A stretch of DNA of 64,000 bases from contig CM056995.1 of NCBI GenBank assembly GCA_029891345.1, positions 84,321,895-84,385,894 on the forward strand, in the 5' to 3' direction. Position 1 is the first letter of the stretch, and each line of letters begins with the position of its first letter. A program made the position numbers and the translations under genes. Under the pieces are notes generated by a model, which did not search any database, was not told where the DNA came from, and was given only the letters and a program-made list of their open reading frames with translations. This document shows, one piece after another, positions 34,580-47,501 of the stretch. The stretch is from Dryococelus australis. Lineage: Eukaryota > Arthropoda > Insecta > Phasmatodea > Phasmatidae.

Positions 34580-36890
34580 TAGTTCTACTAGTATGTGTCA
34601 TGCATAACTATTTTATTTGGCTGTATTATTATTATTTACCATATTTAGGGTAGTAGCAATATTCACAAAATTGTTATTAAATTCATTAGCAACATTAAAT
34701 CTAGTGGTCCCGGTGTAATTTTATTGTTTCACAATAACTTAATTTTTATATTTCCGCTACACCGAACCTTCAAATTATTCGTTTTTGTATTGTTCCAAAT
34801 GATCCACTTAAAGAGAGAAGTGGCAATCTGCAATACTGCAAAAATAATTTTGAATTGAAATCGGGACAAGCAGTATATGAAAAACACTTTGTTCAAGAAA
34901 ATATTATATAAAATGGTATTTAAAGATAGCAGCAGAGCAATTATGGCCAAAGTAAGTTTGTAATAGGTAACATTAGAAATTTGTCTTAGTCTCATTCCTG
35001 TGAAAATTTTAATGTATAAATGGAGATCACAAGGAAATTGTGAGGTATAAAAGAAAACATAACATCAGAAAAACCTGGAAACCGAAGCCAAGCTCCAGAA
35101 AACTGATGACATTCAAATCTGCACCAATTAACTTGCAGAGTACAGTAAAGAGAGTGCAGGGGGGGAAGTGCCCATTATGTGCTTCATATATGTGCCCTCT
35201 ATGCTCTTCACTAGAGCTCAGAGAATCAGAGTAGTGTAGATTTGTATGTTAACAGTTTCTAGTAGCTACATATACAAATAAATGTATGTACAGTAGTACT
35301 GAATGTAACATAATTTGTCACGGGTATGCAAAGAATGGGACATGTACAAGACCTACTAATGCACAGTGGTAAAGCAAACCAAGTGATTTGCCATAGAGTT
35401 AATTAGTAACTTATGTTTCAATTGAATTAATGTCCACATTTACACTGCCCCCTATTACAGGTTTCTAGCAGACAGCTGACGAAAATATTCTCTGTCGTTG
35501 GCCAATTCAACAGCTCTCATACTAGTCGCACTTCACCTTACATGAGAAAAAACCTGTAATATAACAAATATTAAAAAATAACTGGCCAGGATTGCACCAT
35601 AAGATTAATAAATGCATAGCTGATACAGAACCAGTGAAGCTCTTGAATTTGTAGCCGCCATTCTATATTCCCAAATATCAACACATTAACTGTAAATTCT
35701 GGGTACTGAAAATTGTTTTTCAGCTATTTGTTGCTTGTTAGTCCATAACACAGGGAAAATTACAAACACTGTCAAATGGAAACAGATATGTAACAGTATG
35801 TATGGTAATTTCTTGCAGTCAAAACAATTAACAATGTTCACAGCAGGGAACTGTGTAAACCTAGGAAATTTTGTAACTGCATACACAGAATTTATATGTT
35901 ACTAAAGTTAATTAATTAATTAATTTACTACTGAATCTCTCCAGCGATCTTATGGAGAGCAAGAGCTTTGGAATATAGCATTAGTCAAAGTGTTACAAAA
36001 CAAACACATACCTACACAAAATATTTGTAAGTATTTCCTTTGGCTTTTTTTTTTTTTTTTTTTGTAATCTCAAAACTTTGATAGCTTTGATAAGAAGGTG
36101 CCCAATGAATGATACAGTATAACATAACAGTATAAAAATATGAAAAATAAATTTGTTTGGGGGTGAGGATGTCGTTAGATGATATGATAAATTATGTAAC
36201 ATGTAACACGCTGCGGTTACTTTCGGGACTATGTTATCAATGTGAGCATTCCCATAACTATTACTGTCAATATGTAAGCTGAACATATTGTAGGATGGCT
36301 TTCCTTCAAATCATATTTTCTATATTTTATTTAAAAGTTTTAGTCCTGTTGTTTTTATGTGGGGAATTTCAATAAAACTATTTGATCTCAATTTAAAGAA
36401 AGATTATTTGCTGTAAACACTTTATCTAGTTATGAATAGTCTCATTTAATGACACCATAAGTGCTGTCAGATTCTCATATTTAAATAAAAATTTAGTAGG
36501 TATCATACACAATGAGTAGAACGTTGGAATACAGATAATTGCTGTAAACAGTCCACAATGCCTACTGGAAATCATTTTCCATACCCACCATAGGGCTACC
36601 TTGGTCGTGCACACACTAAAATCTTGAACTCAAGTGATGATCCAAATTTCACATTCAATTTTATAATACAATTGTTTTAATTTGTTTTACTTTTGATTAA
36701 TCACATGGTTAGTAAATCCTACTGGCAATTCTGAGACATTGATGGAAAATAACATGAAAATTATGCATCAGATAATAAACCTGTTGGTGCAGTGTTTCAT
36801 ATTTTTGCTTGTTTATTTTTTCCTTCTCCATTAAGGGGACTAAAGAAAATATTTCGGTGAAATGCCACATGTAAAGTTTTAACAATTAGA
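34580..36890. other. AT-rich region without recognised gene
   Basis: Several short frames on both strands, none with recognisable motifs. There is a poly-T run at 36046-36063. No transposon ends were identified. Confidence 0.4.
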
Positions 36891-36904
36891 TTTAAGGTTA
36901 CAAT

Positions 36905-37080
36905 ATTTTGACGCCTGCTAACAACCAGCAGCGTAGAGCCAATGACGGCACTCACCACGTACGTGTCACATGTCCCACACGTTGTGCAGAGGCCAATAAT
37001 TCTGAACTTTCGTAAAAATGTTATTTTCAGTGAAAAATGTGTTCTATTGTATTTTTTTCAAGCAGGAAAGTGATCAATGA
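36905..37080 (+). repeat. Dispersed repeat, copy B
   Basis: Plus-strand counterpart of the repeat at 13845-14062: TTTTGACGCCTGCTAACA, CCAGCAGCG, TAGAGCCAATGACGGCACTC, ACGTGTCACATGT and a following part with GTGAAAAATGTGT. Class and ends are unresolved. Confidence 0.65.
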
Positions 37081-37089
37081 GCACAATTC

Positions 37090-38315
37090 TCGAAGAGGTC
37101 AATAAACTAAATATTCCCAGGTCTAGACTTGGTACAACTAGAAAACCATATCCTTTACTAGTCTTAAAATTCATTATCTCAAGAAATAAGGCAAATAAGT
37201 GTTAAATTATTTAATAAAAAAAATTAAATAAGCCACTTAATTCTATATAATTGAACTCAATATAGAGCCTCACAAGGGTGGAAAAAAGTTGTTTTAAATA
37301 TGAATTTTAATAATATGTTGTTATAATTTTTATTAAAAATATATGTACAAACTTGTGTCATGTTTGGTTATGTGATACTATTAAAATTTTTTTTTTGCAG
37401 TCAGTTCTGGATGTAACCGGTAAAGACATAGTAAAAAAAAAACCTATGCCGAGTAGCAGATGTATCAATACTTATGGTAATTTGAAGACTGACCACAGGA
37501 GGTTAATCACAATAATAGTGCAAATATTGAACATTTAAATAGTTTTTTATTGATAATCAGACCATTTTCCTGATCAATGACAACCACAAATGTTTGGTGA
37601 AAGTTTATTTTAGTGTTAGTAAACAACAAAACATTAAAATAAAAAACAGAATTTTGAGCCACCAGATTCTTGACGTAAGTTGTTGAAAAACTCTGTAATT
37701 GAAAATAAATTTAGTTTCTCCGATGTACAACAAAGATGCAGTGCAGCATTAAGTTCACAATATCACTTAGCCAAACTTAGCAGAATGCTAAAACGGAAAA
37801 CACGATATTAGATTAAACCAATATTAAATTCGAAATACTGTATATTAAGTACATTATCCATTACGCACACAATAAGATTACAAAAAAATTACCATCACAA
37901 ATAGCAACATTAGCTAAGGTATACAGTTCTATCATATACTTCGATGGGCATAGTTACACAAGCAAAACACAGAGATCTATTTTCAATACCACTTCAAATT
38001 AGATACATGATTTTACACAATTAAACTACTATGACATTCCAACATAAAACCTGAAGAAAAACATGTATAGGTACATACCTTACCACACCAGGATTTAAAC
38101 AAACATTATTTTCAGACATAGGCACAAGACGACATGAATAAGAATTAAATTGGTCAAGGTGTCGGAAGGCAAAGGAGATCTGCCACACGTTCGGACAAGC
38201 TATTTGATGTTGGTCTAATGTGCAGGAGGCTGGCAACTATTGCCAAGGTGTTGTTCAATAATGATATTCGTTTGGTGAGGTATGGTGAATATAGTTTTGG
38301 AATCTCAGTGGAGAT
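37090..38315. other. AT-rich region without recognised gene
   Basis: No coding or structural feature recognised. If the block at 38337-39134 is a minus-strand LTR, this would be the position of its internal region, but no gag or pol motif was seen. Confidence 0.4.
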
Positions 38316-38336
38316 AATTACCCAGGGCGCCAGATA

Positions 38337-39134
38337 TGGTCGGGTTGACAATATCGTGAAGTCGAAGAGCAGCTGTGGGTTCGTTCCTCAGGGTCGTTCA
38401 GCTGACGACCACGGTAAATCCTCCGGGTGCAGTTGTTGTCTCCTCAATTGATAAAATTAATACTAATGAATAACTCCCTAACTTGTTTCATTGTGAAATA
38501 TCTGGGCTCCCCACACGTCCATACAAAGCACTGATACTGGTTACGCCGACTCGTGACCATTCCAATCATACTTGCACACTAAGTTGCACTTTGAGAAAAT
38601 TGTCGGAAGAAGGCCCGTACCTTAAATAAATTGTGGCGAACTGGAATTAAACAACACATGGTAATTCGTCTTTGCTGCGATTTATTCAGTTGCATGAATA
38701 CATTCCCGTCGGGAAAAGCTTACGATTGGTGCTGCTTAGGAACCCATTAGCTCGGGTAAAACTGTGCAAAAGACATGTGATCACACGAAATAAAGTATAA
38801 TTTAAACCTACCAAGTCGATGCAACCACTGGGTAGGTGTGAGGGGCGGTGAAATCTCAGGCATCTGAAGTACGAAAAAGGTTCTGGTTTGCTAAATAATT
38901 ATTGCTGAGAAATGATTAGTCCAACATGGTGATGGCTGCCCGAGCACGCGAAACACGAACCCCGACATGTTGCGGCACACTCCTCGCAATAACGAACGCC
39001 TACTGACTTTCTCCGCGATGTGTGCCAGTGCCGGCCGGCTTGGCAGGCTTGGCGGGCTGGCACCCCGTGCTGCACTACTTACTTGCACACAACATTTACA
39101 AATCAGACATGAACCATACATGCCGGTTGTTACA
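38337..39134 (-). repeat. Possible LTR with primer-binding-site-like motif
   Basis: Read on the minus strand the block starts TGTAACAACCGGCA, contains an AATAAA polyadenylation signal (about 38680), ends ...GACCA and, four bases further, is followed by TGGCGCCCTGGG (38333-38322), which resembles a tRNA primer-binding site. Length would be 798 bp. It is less AT-rich than its surroundings. No second copy and no internal coding region were found, so it may be a truncated element. The borders rest on TG...CA ends and the motif only. Confidence 0.35.
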
Positions 39135-39139
39135 TATTG

Positions 39140-39780
39140 CTCCTAAAATTAACCCAGTAAATATTATTCATTATACCAAAACATTGCACTGCGTAGATGA
39201 TGTGGAGATGAAAGACCCGTGAATAAACATTACAGAAAATAACAAAAAGACACTTTGAAAATAATGGGGGCTTTAGGACAGCGAAGGCAGGCATCTTTAA
39301 TAGTTGCATCCCCTTGTGTGAACTTTCCTTGCCCTTTTATTGCTAAAATTAAATAACAAAAATTGCACAGAGTCTATTTTCGGATTCCTGCACCATGCAC
39401 ATTTGGTTGTGCTCACTCTGTTCTGCGCCTACAACTATTGTCCTTTCCACACTGCACTGCACTAGCACTCGTAGAGCATGCACGCACATATCATTACAAT
39501 ACCTGATGCGGCGGGCAAATGGGCTAAGAAGGAGGGGTCAACGTGGGCACACGTCAAGATAAGTGTTGGTACATTTGAGTAGAAAAGTGTTTTTTTCCGG
39601 TTGCAATAACGAATGTTGTAGTTAGGCACCTTGTCTTTACCATTTGTAATTAATTATTGGATATGTTTGATGTTTGTAGTGACCTGTAGAAATAAATTGT
39701 TGGAGGTATGCCCTGTTAGTATAGTGTAGGCCTAGTATGGTTAAGGTGGTATTCGATAAAGTGAAGCATATAATAGAGCA
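39140..39780. other. Non-coding region, nothing recognised
   Basis: No gene or repeat structure recognised. Confidence 0.4.
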
Positions 39781-40160
39781 GAAATATGCACTCATTACAG
39801 TGATTCATCCACACGACCCAGGATAAAGAAGGTGTGGCTGAACAACCAAAAAAATGTTATTCGTCGATTAGATACACGTTATTTTAGGTGCCAGGTTAGT
39901 AAATAATTACTATTTTTATTCGAAATATGCATCCATTACAGTTATTTGCCCACACTTGAGCCATGATAAACATGGTGTGGCTGAACAACCAAAAAATTAG
40001 AATCTTCGTTTAGATGCACATTGTTTCAGGCACATTATAATTAATTATGAACTATTTTTATTCGAAATATACATCCATTAGAGTTATTCACCCAAACACG
40101 ACCTGTGATAAACAACATGTGGTTGATTTGCCAAAAAAAAATGTACCTCGTAATTTACAA
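39781..40160 (+). repeat. Tandem repeat, about 140-150 bp unit, 2.6 copies
   Basis: GAAATATGCA or a close variant starts each unit at 39781, 39922 and 40074, followed by CATTACAGT, CACACGACC or CACTTGAGCC, GATAAAnAnGGTGTGGCTGA, ACAACCAAAAAA, TTAGATnCACnTT and CTATTTTTATTC. The third copy is partial. This is a small decayed satellite-like array. Confidence 0.85.
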
Positions 40161-40164
40161 ATAT

Positions 40165-41830
40165 CAAACATTCATATAGGCGGCAATATAGTAATAAATT
40201 AACTATGATAGAAATGTGGTCTCACTCGTAAACTTGGGGGATGGGCCCAAGTTTACTTACACTATACCATATGTGGTATCTGATAATACAATTAAGCGGA
40301 TGTTGTCTTACGTATTACCTGTACCATATTTGGTATCGGGTATTTTTAATGAGTGGATGGGCTGAATTGTAGTTCGCGATACCATCGTCTAAAAATGCTG
40401 AAAAGTGTCCCTGCCCGAAACCCCCTACATTCCCGTGGATGCCCCATTGGATTGTCATAGGAAAGGAATGAGGAAAAGGAAAAAGAACGACATTGATGCC
40501 ATATTGGGTTCTTAAATAATCCCATATTTTTTTCAATTTCTCTTTTTTTTTTATGTCGGCAAATAAATGCACAGCGTTATTAGTGAAATTAATTTAATCG
40601 CAGCTGTGATGACAAACTATATCGTCAATATACTGATATATTTAGGGGTGGTCGCAAGGTCTCGGAACTAGATTTGAATGTTCGGAGGGTGGCAGCTAAC
40701 CAAATATAGGAATTTACTTGGGTTAGCACGAAACTCTTGGGGTGAGCTGTGGTCAAAAAGGCCAGACGAATGACCGTGTGCCCCGTTTCTTGATTAAATT
40801 GAGTAAGGCCGTGATTACAGGGGATGCTGAACTACTTCACTTAAACAAGTTCAGCTACTGAAGAGGTTTCACTACCTTCTAACGAGTTCTGATATCAGTC
40901 GTTTCTCGTTCAAAGTAAACAGTTTTCATAAGTTGGTTCGATCGACTTCTATTCTCTGCTGCACTCCTATTGGCTGTTTCAAAGTAAACAAGTAGCATAA
41001 CAAAATATTGCTGTATGTAGCAGGAATTCCTGCACTTGTAGAATTAATTTCATGTTACCATACAATGTACAAACTCTCACCAATTATGCCATTACAGTAA
41101 AAGTCTAGGTTTACTAACAATTAAAAATATCAGCTGTGGTAAATTTAGACGCCATTATATTTAAATATCATACATTTTATGTTCCATGTTTGTTAGGTTA
41201 GAATTTACATCGTTTTTATTCTGCTTTGAGAGTGTAACAGCCAAAACATGTTCTGTTTCTAAACTTGTTCAGACATGGCTGCCGAATGTATTTAGTTTAA
41301 TGTGATTAACAGCACTCGTGTAACCGCGACCTAAGTACAGACAGATGGTTGGATATACCGCGATACTTAAATTCCCTTGCTGGAAAATTATTTGATGGCA
41401 TGTGGTGGAGTGGAAATGAGTTAAATAGGATTTTGGGTGGTGCAATGGAGGTCTGTGGAATGTAGGAATAACCCGACTAGGCATCAGGCGTCATCAGTGC
41501 AGGACAGCTTGGACCCTTCAAAAAATTTTACAGCACAAACAGTATTGAATTATCGTACACCAAATTGGTCCCGCAAACTATTGTGCATTATTTCATGTGC
41601 AACCATGCCTAAATGTGAACAGTGTCAAGAGAAATACCACCGAAATGTATGAGCGAAGCAGAGAGAAGTGCGGTGTTAGAATTCGAGTTTTCAAGTCACC
41701 AGTGTGATGTGAGTAGCAGTATGATAAATCCCAAACAGAACAATCACGGACTATTTAACAGGAAATGTGACAGTGTGAAAGGAGGAGAATTGTAGGGTCG
41801 AGGAACCTGTTAAGCAAAAGGGAAAAGTTG
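40165..41830. other. Region without recognised gene
   Basis: Short frames only. The stretch just before 41830 is probably the leader of the second retroelement. No 5' LTR resembling 47522-48119 was found. Confidence 0.35.
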
Positions 41831-41831
41831 A

Positions 41832-42770
41832 GTGGAAAATGAATTATGGGCCTGTACACAACATCCACTGTCAACAAAGCCCAGCTGCCACATGTTGCTA
41901 ATGAGCACAGTGGCCAGCGCTTCGCAAGCTCTGTGCACACAGTCTGTGCCTCTGCCCAGTATGACCACTCCTGTCACATTTATGCCACCGGCTCCCTATT
42001 ATCCCCAATTTCCATTCCTTCAGACACCTGCATTCCGGTCTATGTTGCAACCAATACCTACACCGTATCCGTCTGTACCACTTACGCACATGCATACACC
42101 AAGTGATGTAAAAACAAGTCCTAGTGACGAGCTGCAACGAGAGAGCAAAAGGCGACCGAAAGTCATCACTCTTCCAACCCCACAAAAATTGCCAAGACAG
42201 ACCGCAACTAAAATCTCCACCAAGTTCCATACACTGCCAACATTTACGAGAGACCAACGGATGAACCAATCGCCTTTGTCGAGGAATGCATGGACAGGTT
42301 AACCCACTACAGTATTTGGGAGAAAGAGTGGGCGGATTTCGATGGAGAGCAACTCTACGGGGATGCTCGCACTTGGTGGCGATCCTTCAAACCTTACTGA
42401 GTGTAATTGCAGGAATTTCAACAAGCCTTTCAAAACAGATTCGGCTGTGTGGTGAGAACACTACGAACCAAAAAGCAGCTTACAATGGTAGAAACAACAG
42501 TGCACGAATCACTGACAGCCTTAATCACCAGGAAAGAGCAAATGATGCTCCAGATTTACCCTGAAATGCCTGAATGGGAAACACTGGAGATAGTGGCCGA
42601 GAATGCCTGGCCAGAATACTGTGTTGCATTGATTCGCCTGTTGAACAGGCCTTGAAAGATGTGATGCATAATACAGCCATGTTGGTAAGAATGTCGCAAC
42701 AACCGCATCGCCAGACAGTTGCCACACAATGGCTAGACGAGCAACCGCGAAAAAGCCGCGAGTGGTGACG
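41832..42770 (+). pseudogene. Gag remnant of the second retroelement
   Basis: The first frame (41832-42302) is rich in Pro, Thr and Ser (PPAPYYPQFPFLQTP, PTPYPSVPL) as in many gag N-termini. The capsid part follows with frame changes: YGDARTWWRSFKP (42356-42396), LQEFQQAFQNRFG (42409-42447), a run containing TTVHESLTALITRKEQM (42495-42545) and YPEMPEWETLEIVAENAWPE (42557-42616). These fit the GAxxWW...F...F capsid pattern of Ty3/gypsy gag, the protein that would assemble the particle. No zinc knuckle was found after it. Confidence 0.65.
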
Positions 42771-43079
42771 TGCGACAGTACAGTGAAAACCTTTCAGACA
42801 AGACCGGACAAAATTTCACAGCACACAACAACCAAGTAAAGAACAGGTGAAAAGTGACATGTTCCAGCTGCGGGGTAGGGAATTCCGGGAAAAGTGCGGG
42901 GAAACACGAGGTCAAATGTATAGTTGGATAAGAGCCAAACCCTACTATAGCAGTGCCGGTATTGTCCAGGGAGGTAATTCAACTGGCATAAACAGCACAT
43001 CAATAATCCCTACTTGAACCAGGAAGAGCTGGAATGCAGCCAGCAGCAGGGAAACGGAAACCAATGGTTAGGGGGGCAA

Positions 43080-44720
43080 GATGCTCTGGCCGCCCCGCTC
43101 CCCCTCCAATGTAAACAACTGGAGCTCATGCCACAACAACAGCTGGTATACCAGGTTAGTAGCAAATTGGCGAAATTTATTCGCATCTTGGTAACTGTCA
43201 ACAACTGTTTATATCATTAATTGATCGATACGGTGGCTTTGTACAATTTCTTGCAACACCATTTTGTAAATGATGCTGTCGTGCCTATGAATCAGGTTAT
43301 CAGGTTAGCCACGATTCAGTATAGCAGTTAGAGAAGTGAAAGTGACTGTATGTGTGATGGTATATAGAGATGACAACACCAGCTGCTATTTCCCCGTAAT
43401 TCGTAAAGAGCAATATTGGGTATTCCCTATTTAACAGAAAGATAACTATTGTTGAGCATGTCGTTAGACGCATGCATTTCGATGCGAAGTCTTGTCGTAC
43501 AGTTTACAACTTAGACAATAGCCCAGTAAATATCACACCCACCATTGATCTCGGTGATAATGATATTACGAAGGCACATCAGGCAGCTTTCCAACACACG
43601 CTAAACAAGCAAAGCAAAATTTTCGCTCGGCATGACGTTCTGCATAACATGACAGTTCTAGAGCATGCAATACCACTAGAGAAAGAGGGACTGATCCAAA
43701 CTCTGCCTCGCAGTTATTACCCAGATCAGGCAATAATAATTAGACAAGTGCAGGAAATGCTTAATGATGGTGTGATTGAGCCCACAAATATTGCCTATAA
43801 CTCCGCTATTTCATTAGCACCTAAAAAAATGGCTTGTGGAGATTCTGTGTAGAATTCCGACCATTCAAACAGGTTATTTGCAGCTCATTGCCCTCGTACA
43901 TTAATTAAGCTCACCGGAACATGCAAAAGTGATCACATCGCTAGATCTGAGAAGTGTTTACTGGCAGGTACCCGTCAAAGTTGTGGGCCATGAGAAAATA
44001 GCTTTCACTCCGCCCGACAGAAATATAGATACAAGTTCTGTGCGATGACCTTCGGGATGAATTGCGCACAAGTTATCTTTCAGGGCTAGATGGCCCGTGT
44101 CCTAGACAGCATCATTGGAAAATTTACATTTTTGGATTATGTTATTGTATAGTCTGATAGCTGACAAGAGCACGTAGAGCATTTGTCACTTGTTTCGGAG
44201 TGCTTAGAATTGAATGGACTTAACTATGTGCGAGAGAAATGTCATTTGGGAAAGTTACGCTTGACTTCCTGGGGCGTGTTGTTAGCGAAGAAGGGAACAA
44301 GCCAAACCAGGATGAAACTAATAACAGACTATGCACCCACATGCAATGGAAATAGTTAAGGAAGTTTTTCGGACTAGCAAATTGGTTGCAAGAACACGTG
44401 GAGGGACTTGCTATAATAACGTCAGCACTGACCAACCTGCTGCCACCGCACTGCCCGTTTCAACGGACAGAGGAAGCAGAACAAGCGTTCCGAGAAATTA
44501 AAGAAAATTTCCAGGCTTGCCCTTTACACTCGCCAGGTACCATGCTAGTAAACTTTTGTATTTACAGACTGATGCAAGTCGAGAGGGATTGGGAGTCGTG
44601 TTGTACCAGTATGATGATAAGGGCAGCTGACATGGCATGGATGATAGTTTTGTCAAGAGAGAAAGGAAATGTGTGCGCAACAGATTGTAAACCACTTTCA
44701 TGTAATGGACTGCCCAATTA
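43080..44720 (+). pseudogene. Protease, RT and RNase H of the second retroelement
   Basis: A protease-like motif IDTVALYNFL (43225-43254) has Val where the catalytic DTG/DSG triad needs Gly or Ser context. RT starts with QVQEMLNDGVIEPTNIAYNS (43744-43803). Further on, frame-shifted pieces give ITSLDLRSVYWQVPV (about 43935-43979) and KIAFTPPD (43996-44019). The catalytic box reads FLDYVIV followed by a stop (44131-44154); the second Asp of the usual LDD is Tyr. SDS, QEHVEHLSLVSECL and NYVREKCHLGKLRLTSWGV follow. The RNase H start is seen as WLQEHVEGLAIITSALTNLL, FREIKENFQACP (to about 44525) and FTDASREGLGVVLYQYDDKG (44563-44622) in another frame. No active enzyme is possible. Confidence 0.75.
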
Positions 44721-44755
44721 AAATGTGTTCGCCAACTAACTATTAAAAATGGAGG

Positions 44756-46560
44756 TTGTATGTCCCCATGGGTGTGAGGGAGAAAGTGATAGCTTATGCA
44801 CATCGTGACAACATGGCAGAACATTCCAGTTTTGAACAGACAGTAAAGAACATACGCAAGCATTTCTTTTGGCCGGACTGTCACGTGACACACACCATTT
44901 CATTAAGCACTGCACACATCATGCTGGCCCGCCCAAACTGACCAGCGCGTTGCAGTGAGAGAGTCGGTCATACCACAGTGTCGTGAGGAGTCGAACATGC
45001 GGACCGATGCTGAAGCGTTTCGCGCATTGGGTGCAATAGATAGTAGATTAATGGAACCTAGTGTGTTTTAGCCGCGAAAGACTTCTCCGCACCTCCCCAC
45101 CCGCGCATTACTTTGCCTGGATAGGCTTAACTTTCACAGTAATTCTTAGTGGCCATGTGCCTTTTTTTATCAGTGTGACCTACTGGCGGGTGAAGTCCGG
45201 AAAGTTCTTTGTAAGTTGTTTCCTAGAGGTCCGGTTAAATAAAACCTAGTGAATTATGTGAAGTGTCTGCATCTTCATTCGAGTTGCCTATGGGATAGAG
45301 GTGCACAGAGTCCCACATTTCCTGCCTTTTTATTGAGTGAAGTATGCAAATGTTTCCAATGTATTTCAGAGTGTTTTTATCTTCGTGTAACAAAATAAGT
45401 GTGTGTGAGTCACCCTGAGACCTCGCTGCATAGAAAGCATAGTACTGGTACGTATTTTCTGATATTAGAACAGACGGAGCACTGGGGTGACACTTTCCAT
45501 TGTCTGTTGGCACAAGACCCAGAGAAGAGGAGTGTGCTCTTCCGCAACTGGTTGGTATTGCCCCTGATATACCTGGCTCTCCCAATCTATCAGCAGAAGG
45601 TTTGGAGAGAAACAATGGTACATTTCTTACCCCAACTCCCAACCTCAAAAGAACACCATTTTGCTCCACCAGACTATTGTTGAGCCCATGACCACCCTCA
45701 AACAATTTGTTACTCCTCATGGCGTCTTATCCTAGGACAGAGAAAGGAAATCGCTTTATAGTGCTGGTAACAGACAGTTTCTCCCAAGAAGATAGAGGCC
45801 TACACAGTCGCCTGCGCAAATACAGCAAATATTGTGCAAGTATTAGGTGTGACTTTTCCCCAGGTGGGAGGTATCCGTAAAACTTATTGACCGACAATGG
45901 GTCACAGTTCACAGGATGCAAGTGGGCATATTTGTGTGCAAAGTGGGAAGAGAGGCACTTAAAAATGGCAAATTACCAACCGAGGGCTAACCCAACAGAG
46001 AGGCCTAATCAAGATTTAAATTGCAGCTCCACCTACAAGTAGGTGAACAACATGCTACGTGGGCAGACCACCTCCCCGCCGCCCTGTACACAAAACTCTG
46101 TCGAGTGAATGCTGCTACAGGAAAACCGCCAGCTGATCTCCTGCTAGTACATAATTTACAACTGCCTGGTGAGGTGCAAGGCACTGTATTCACAAGTCGG
46201 CCGAAGCAGTGAGGGGCACCATACCCTCCTAATGATTCACCACTTTGAAAATAGCAACAAACTTCAAGACAGTCTGGCAACACCAATGACAGTACACGGA
46301 AAAATGGCTACCGACTATCACACCGCAACCAACACCTGTCAGTCCAGGATAACAAGTATCCATGCTGGCCCATGCACAATCCACCACCCGCAAGGTCTTT
46401 TGTGCAGGTTTGCAGAAAAGTGGAGTGGGCTGCACTGGGCCCTAGAAAGCCACGGACCAATAACCTACACAGTCCAGATTGGGGAAAGAAGAGTCTGGGT
46501 ACATCGTGACGACTTACGGCTAACAGGATATCACGTCGCCAAGGAGGTCGTGCCCGATGT
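44756..46560 (+). pseudogene. Interrupted integrase of the second retroelement
   Basis: The N-terminal HHCC-type region is at 44756-44885 (YVPMGVREKVIAYAH, EHSSFEQTVKNIRKHFFWP). The core resumes near 45720 with YPRTEKGNRFIVLVTDSFS, then LLTDNGSQFTGCKWAYLC (about 45887-45940) and ANYQPRANPTERPNQD (45969-46015) with the Glu. The C-terminal part is well kept: ADHLPAALYTKLCRVNAATG (46058-46117), RFAEKWSG (46405-46430), HGPITYTVQIGERRVWVHRD (46453-46510) and DLRLTGYH. Between about 45000 and 45700 no integrase sequence is seen, so an insertion split the gene. Several frame changes are present. Confidence 0.75.
44990..45700. other. Unidentified insertion inside the integrase
   Basis: This stretch lies between two integrase parts that should be nearly adjacent. 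It contains no integrase motif. GTTTTAGCCGC followed by a CTCC-rich part (45064-45110) has a weak counterpart near 60586-60620. Borders and duplicated target bases were not resolved. It could be a non-autonomous element or a rearranged segment. Confidence 0.4.
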
Positions 46561-47500
46561 CACGATGACAACACTTCTGTGGAGCTCACAGAAGTGGGGA
46601 GCAAAGAACCAAGTGGTGAGGCACCTCTCCCGAGAGAGCCTATAGAGGATCTGCCAGGTAGGGCGGAACTCTGTGACAAACCCCTGGTAAGCCTGGATGG
46701 TGTCGCAAACGACGAGCAACCCAGTTTTCATATGTTTTCGGTGGAAGGGGCGGGGGGTAGTACGTGGATGTTGTGACAGCACCTTCAGCAAGAGAGCCAC
46801 CAGCTGGGGGCAGAAAGCCCAGAGTCTCGCGGTGCAACCGCATCTTGCAGGGAGCATCTGACTACTGGCCTGAATATGATCGTTGGCGCAGAGGCAGTGA
46901 GCACTCCAGTCACTCCATCAGCATAACCTACAGTGCCAGTATTTCAAGTGAAGCAACAGCAAGTGGACACCACAATGTGCGATGTCGGGATGCCTATCAT
47001 CGAGAAGAGAGGAGCCTTTTTAAGGACACCTGCACCAAGTAACTACCCAGGTACCACTGCGATGATGTCGGCAGTGCCAGGATGGCTCGTAGGCACAAGA
47101 ACCATAGGAGAAGAGATGAGCAACTCTGGCGTGCAGCAAGGAAGAGAGGAGTCGGCTAGGGAGTCACATGCATCTGGCCATCGGAAACTAGCACTTGTCT
47201 GCCCAGGTCGCTCCCAGCGACGGCATCATGCAATGACAGTGTCAGTGGAGACGAAGCAAGCACAAGCGAGGGGAAAGGCAGTGTCGAGTTGGCCGGCTCG
47301 TTCTGACCCTGCCGAACACGTAGGATGCAGCCGACATCATGGTGCAGGCAGTGTCGCGATGCTCTGCACTACAAGGTGGAGGCAATAGCATCCACTTAGT
47401 TCGCTACAAACTTATGCGTCTCTACAGGAGCATTCAAACATACTGCGATCAAGGATGCTGGCAAGTACTTACCACGTGTTGTTAATTTACATGTTTGTCA
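46561..47500 (+). other. Tail of the second retroelement between integrase and 3' LTR
   Basis: GC-rich, with long but overlapping frames on both strands (for example 46933-47388). It may be a variable C-terminal extension of pol plus untranslated sequence. No env-like signal peptide or membrane segment was recognised. Confidence 0.4.
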
Positions 47501-47501
47501 T

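Noticed and set aside
46933-47388. 151-codon frame between integrase and LTR as a separate gene
   Set aside because: GC-rich sequence with open frames on both strands and no motif; better explained as the retroelement tail.
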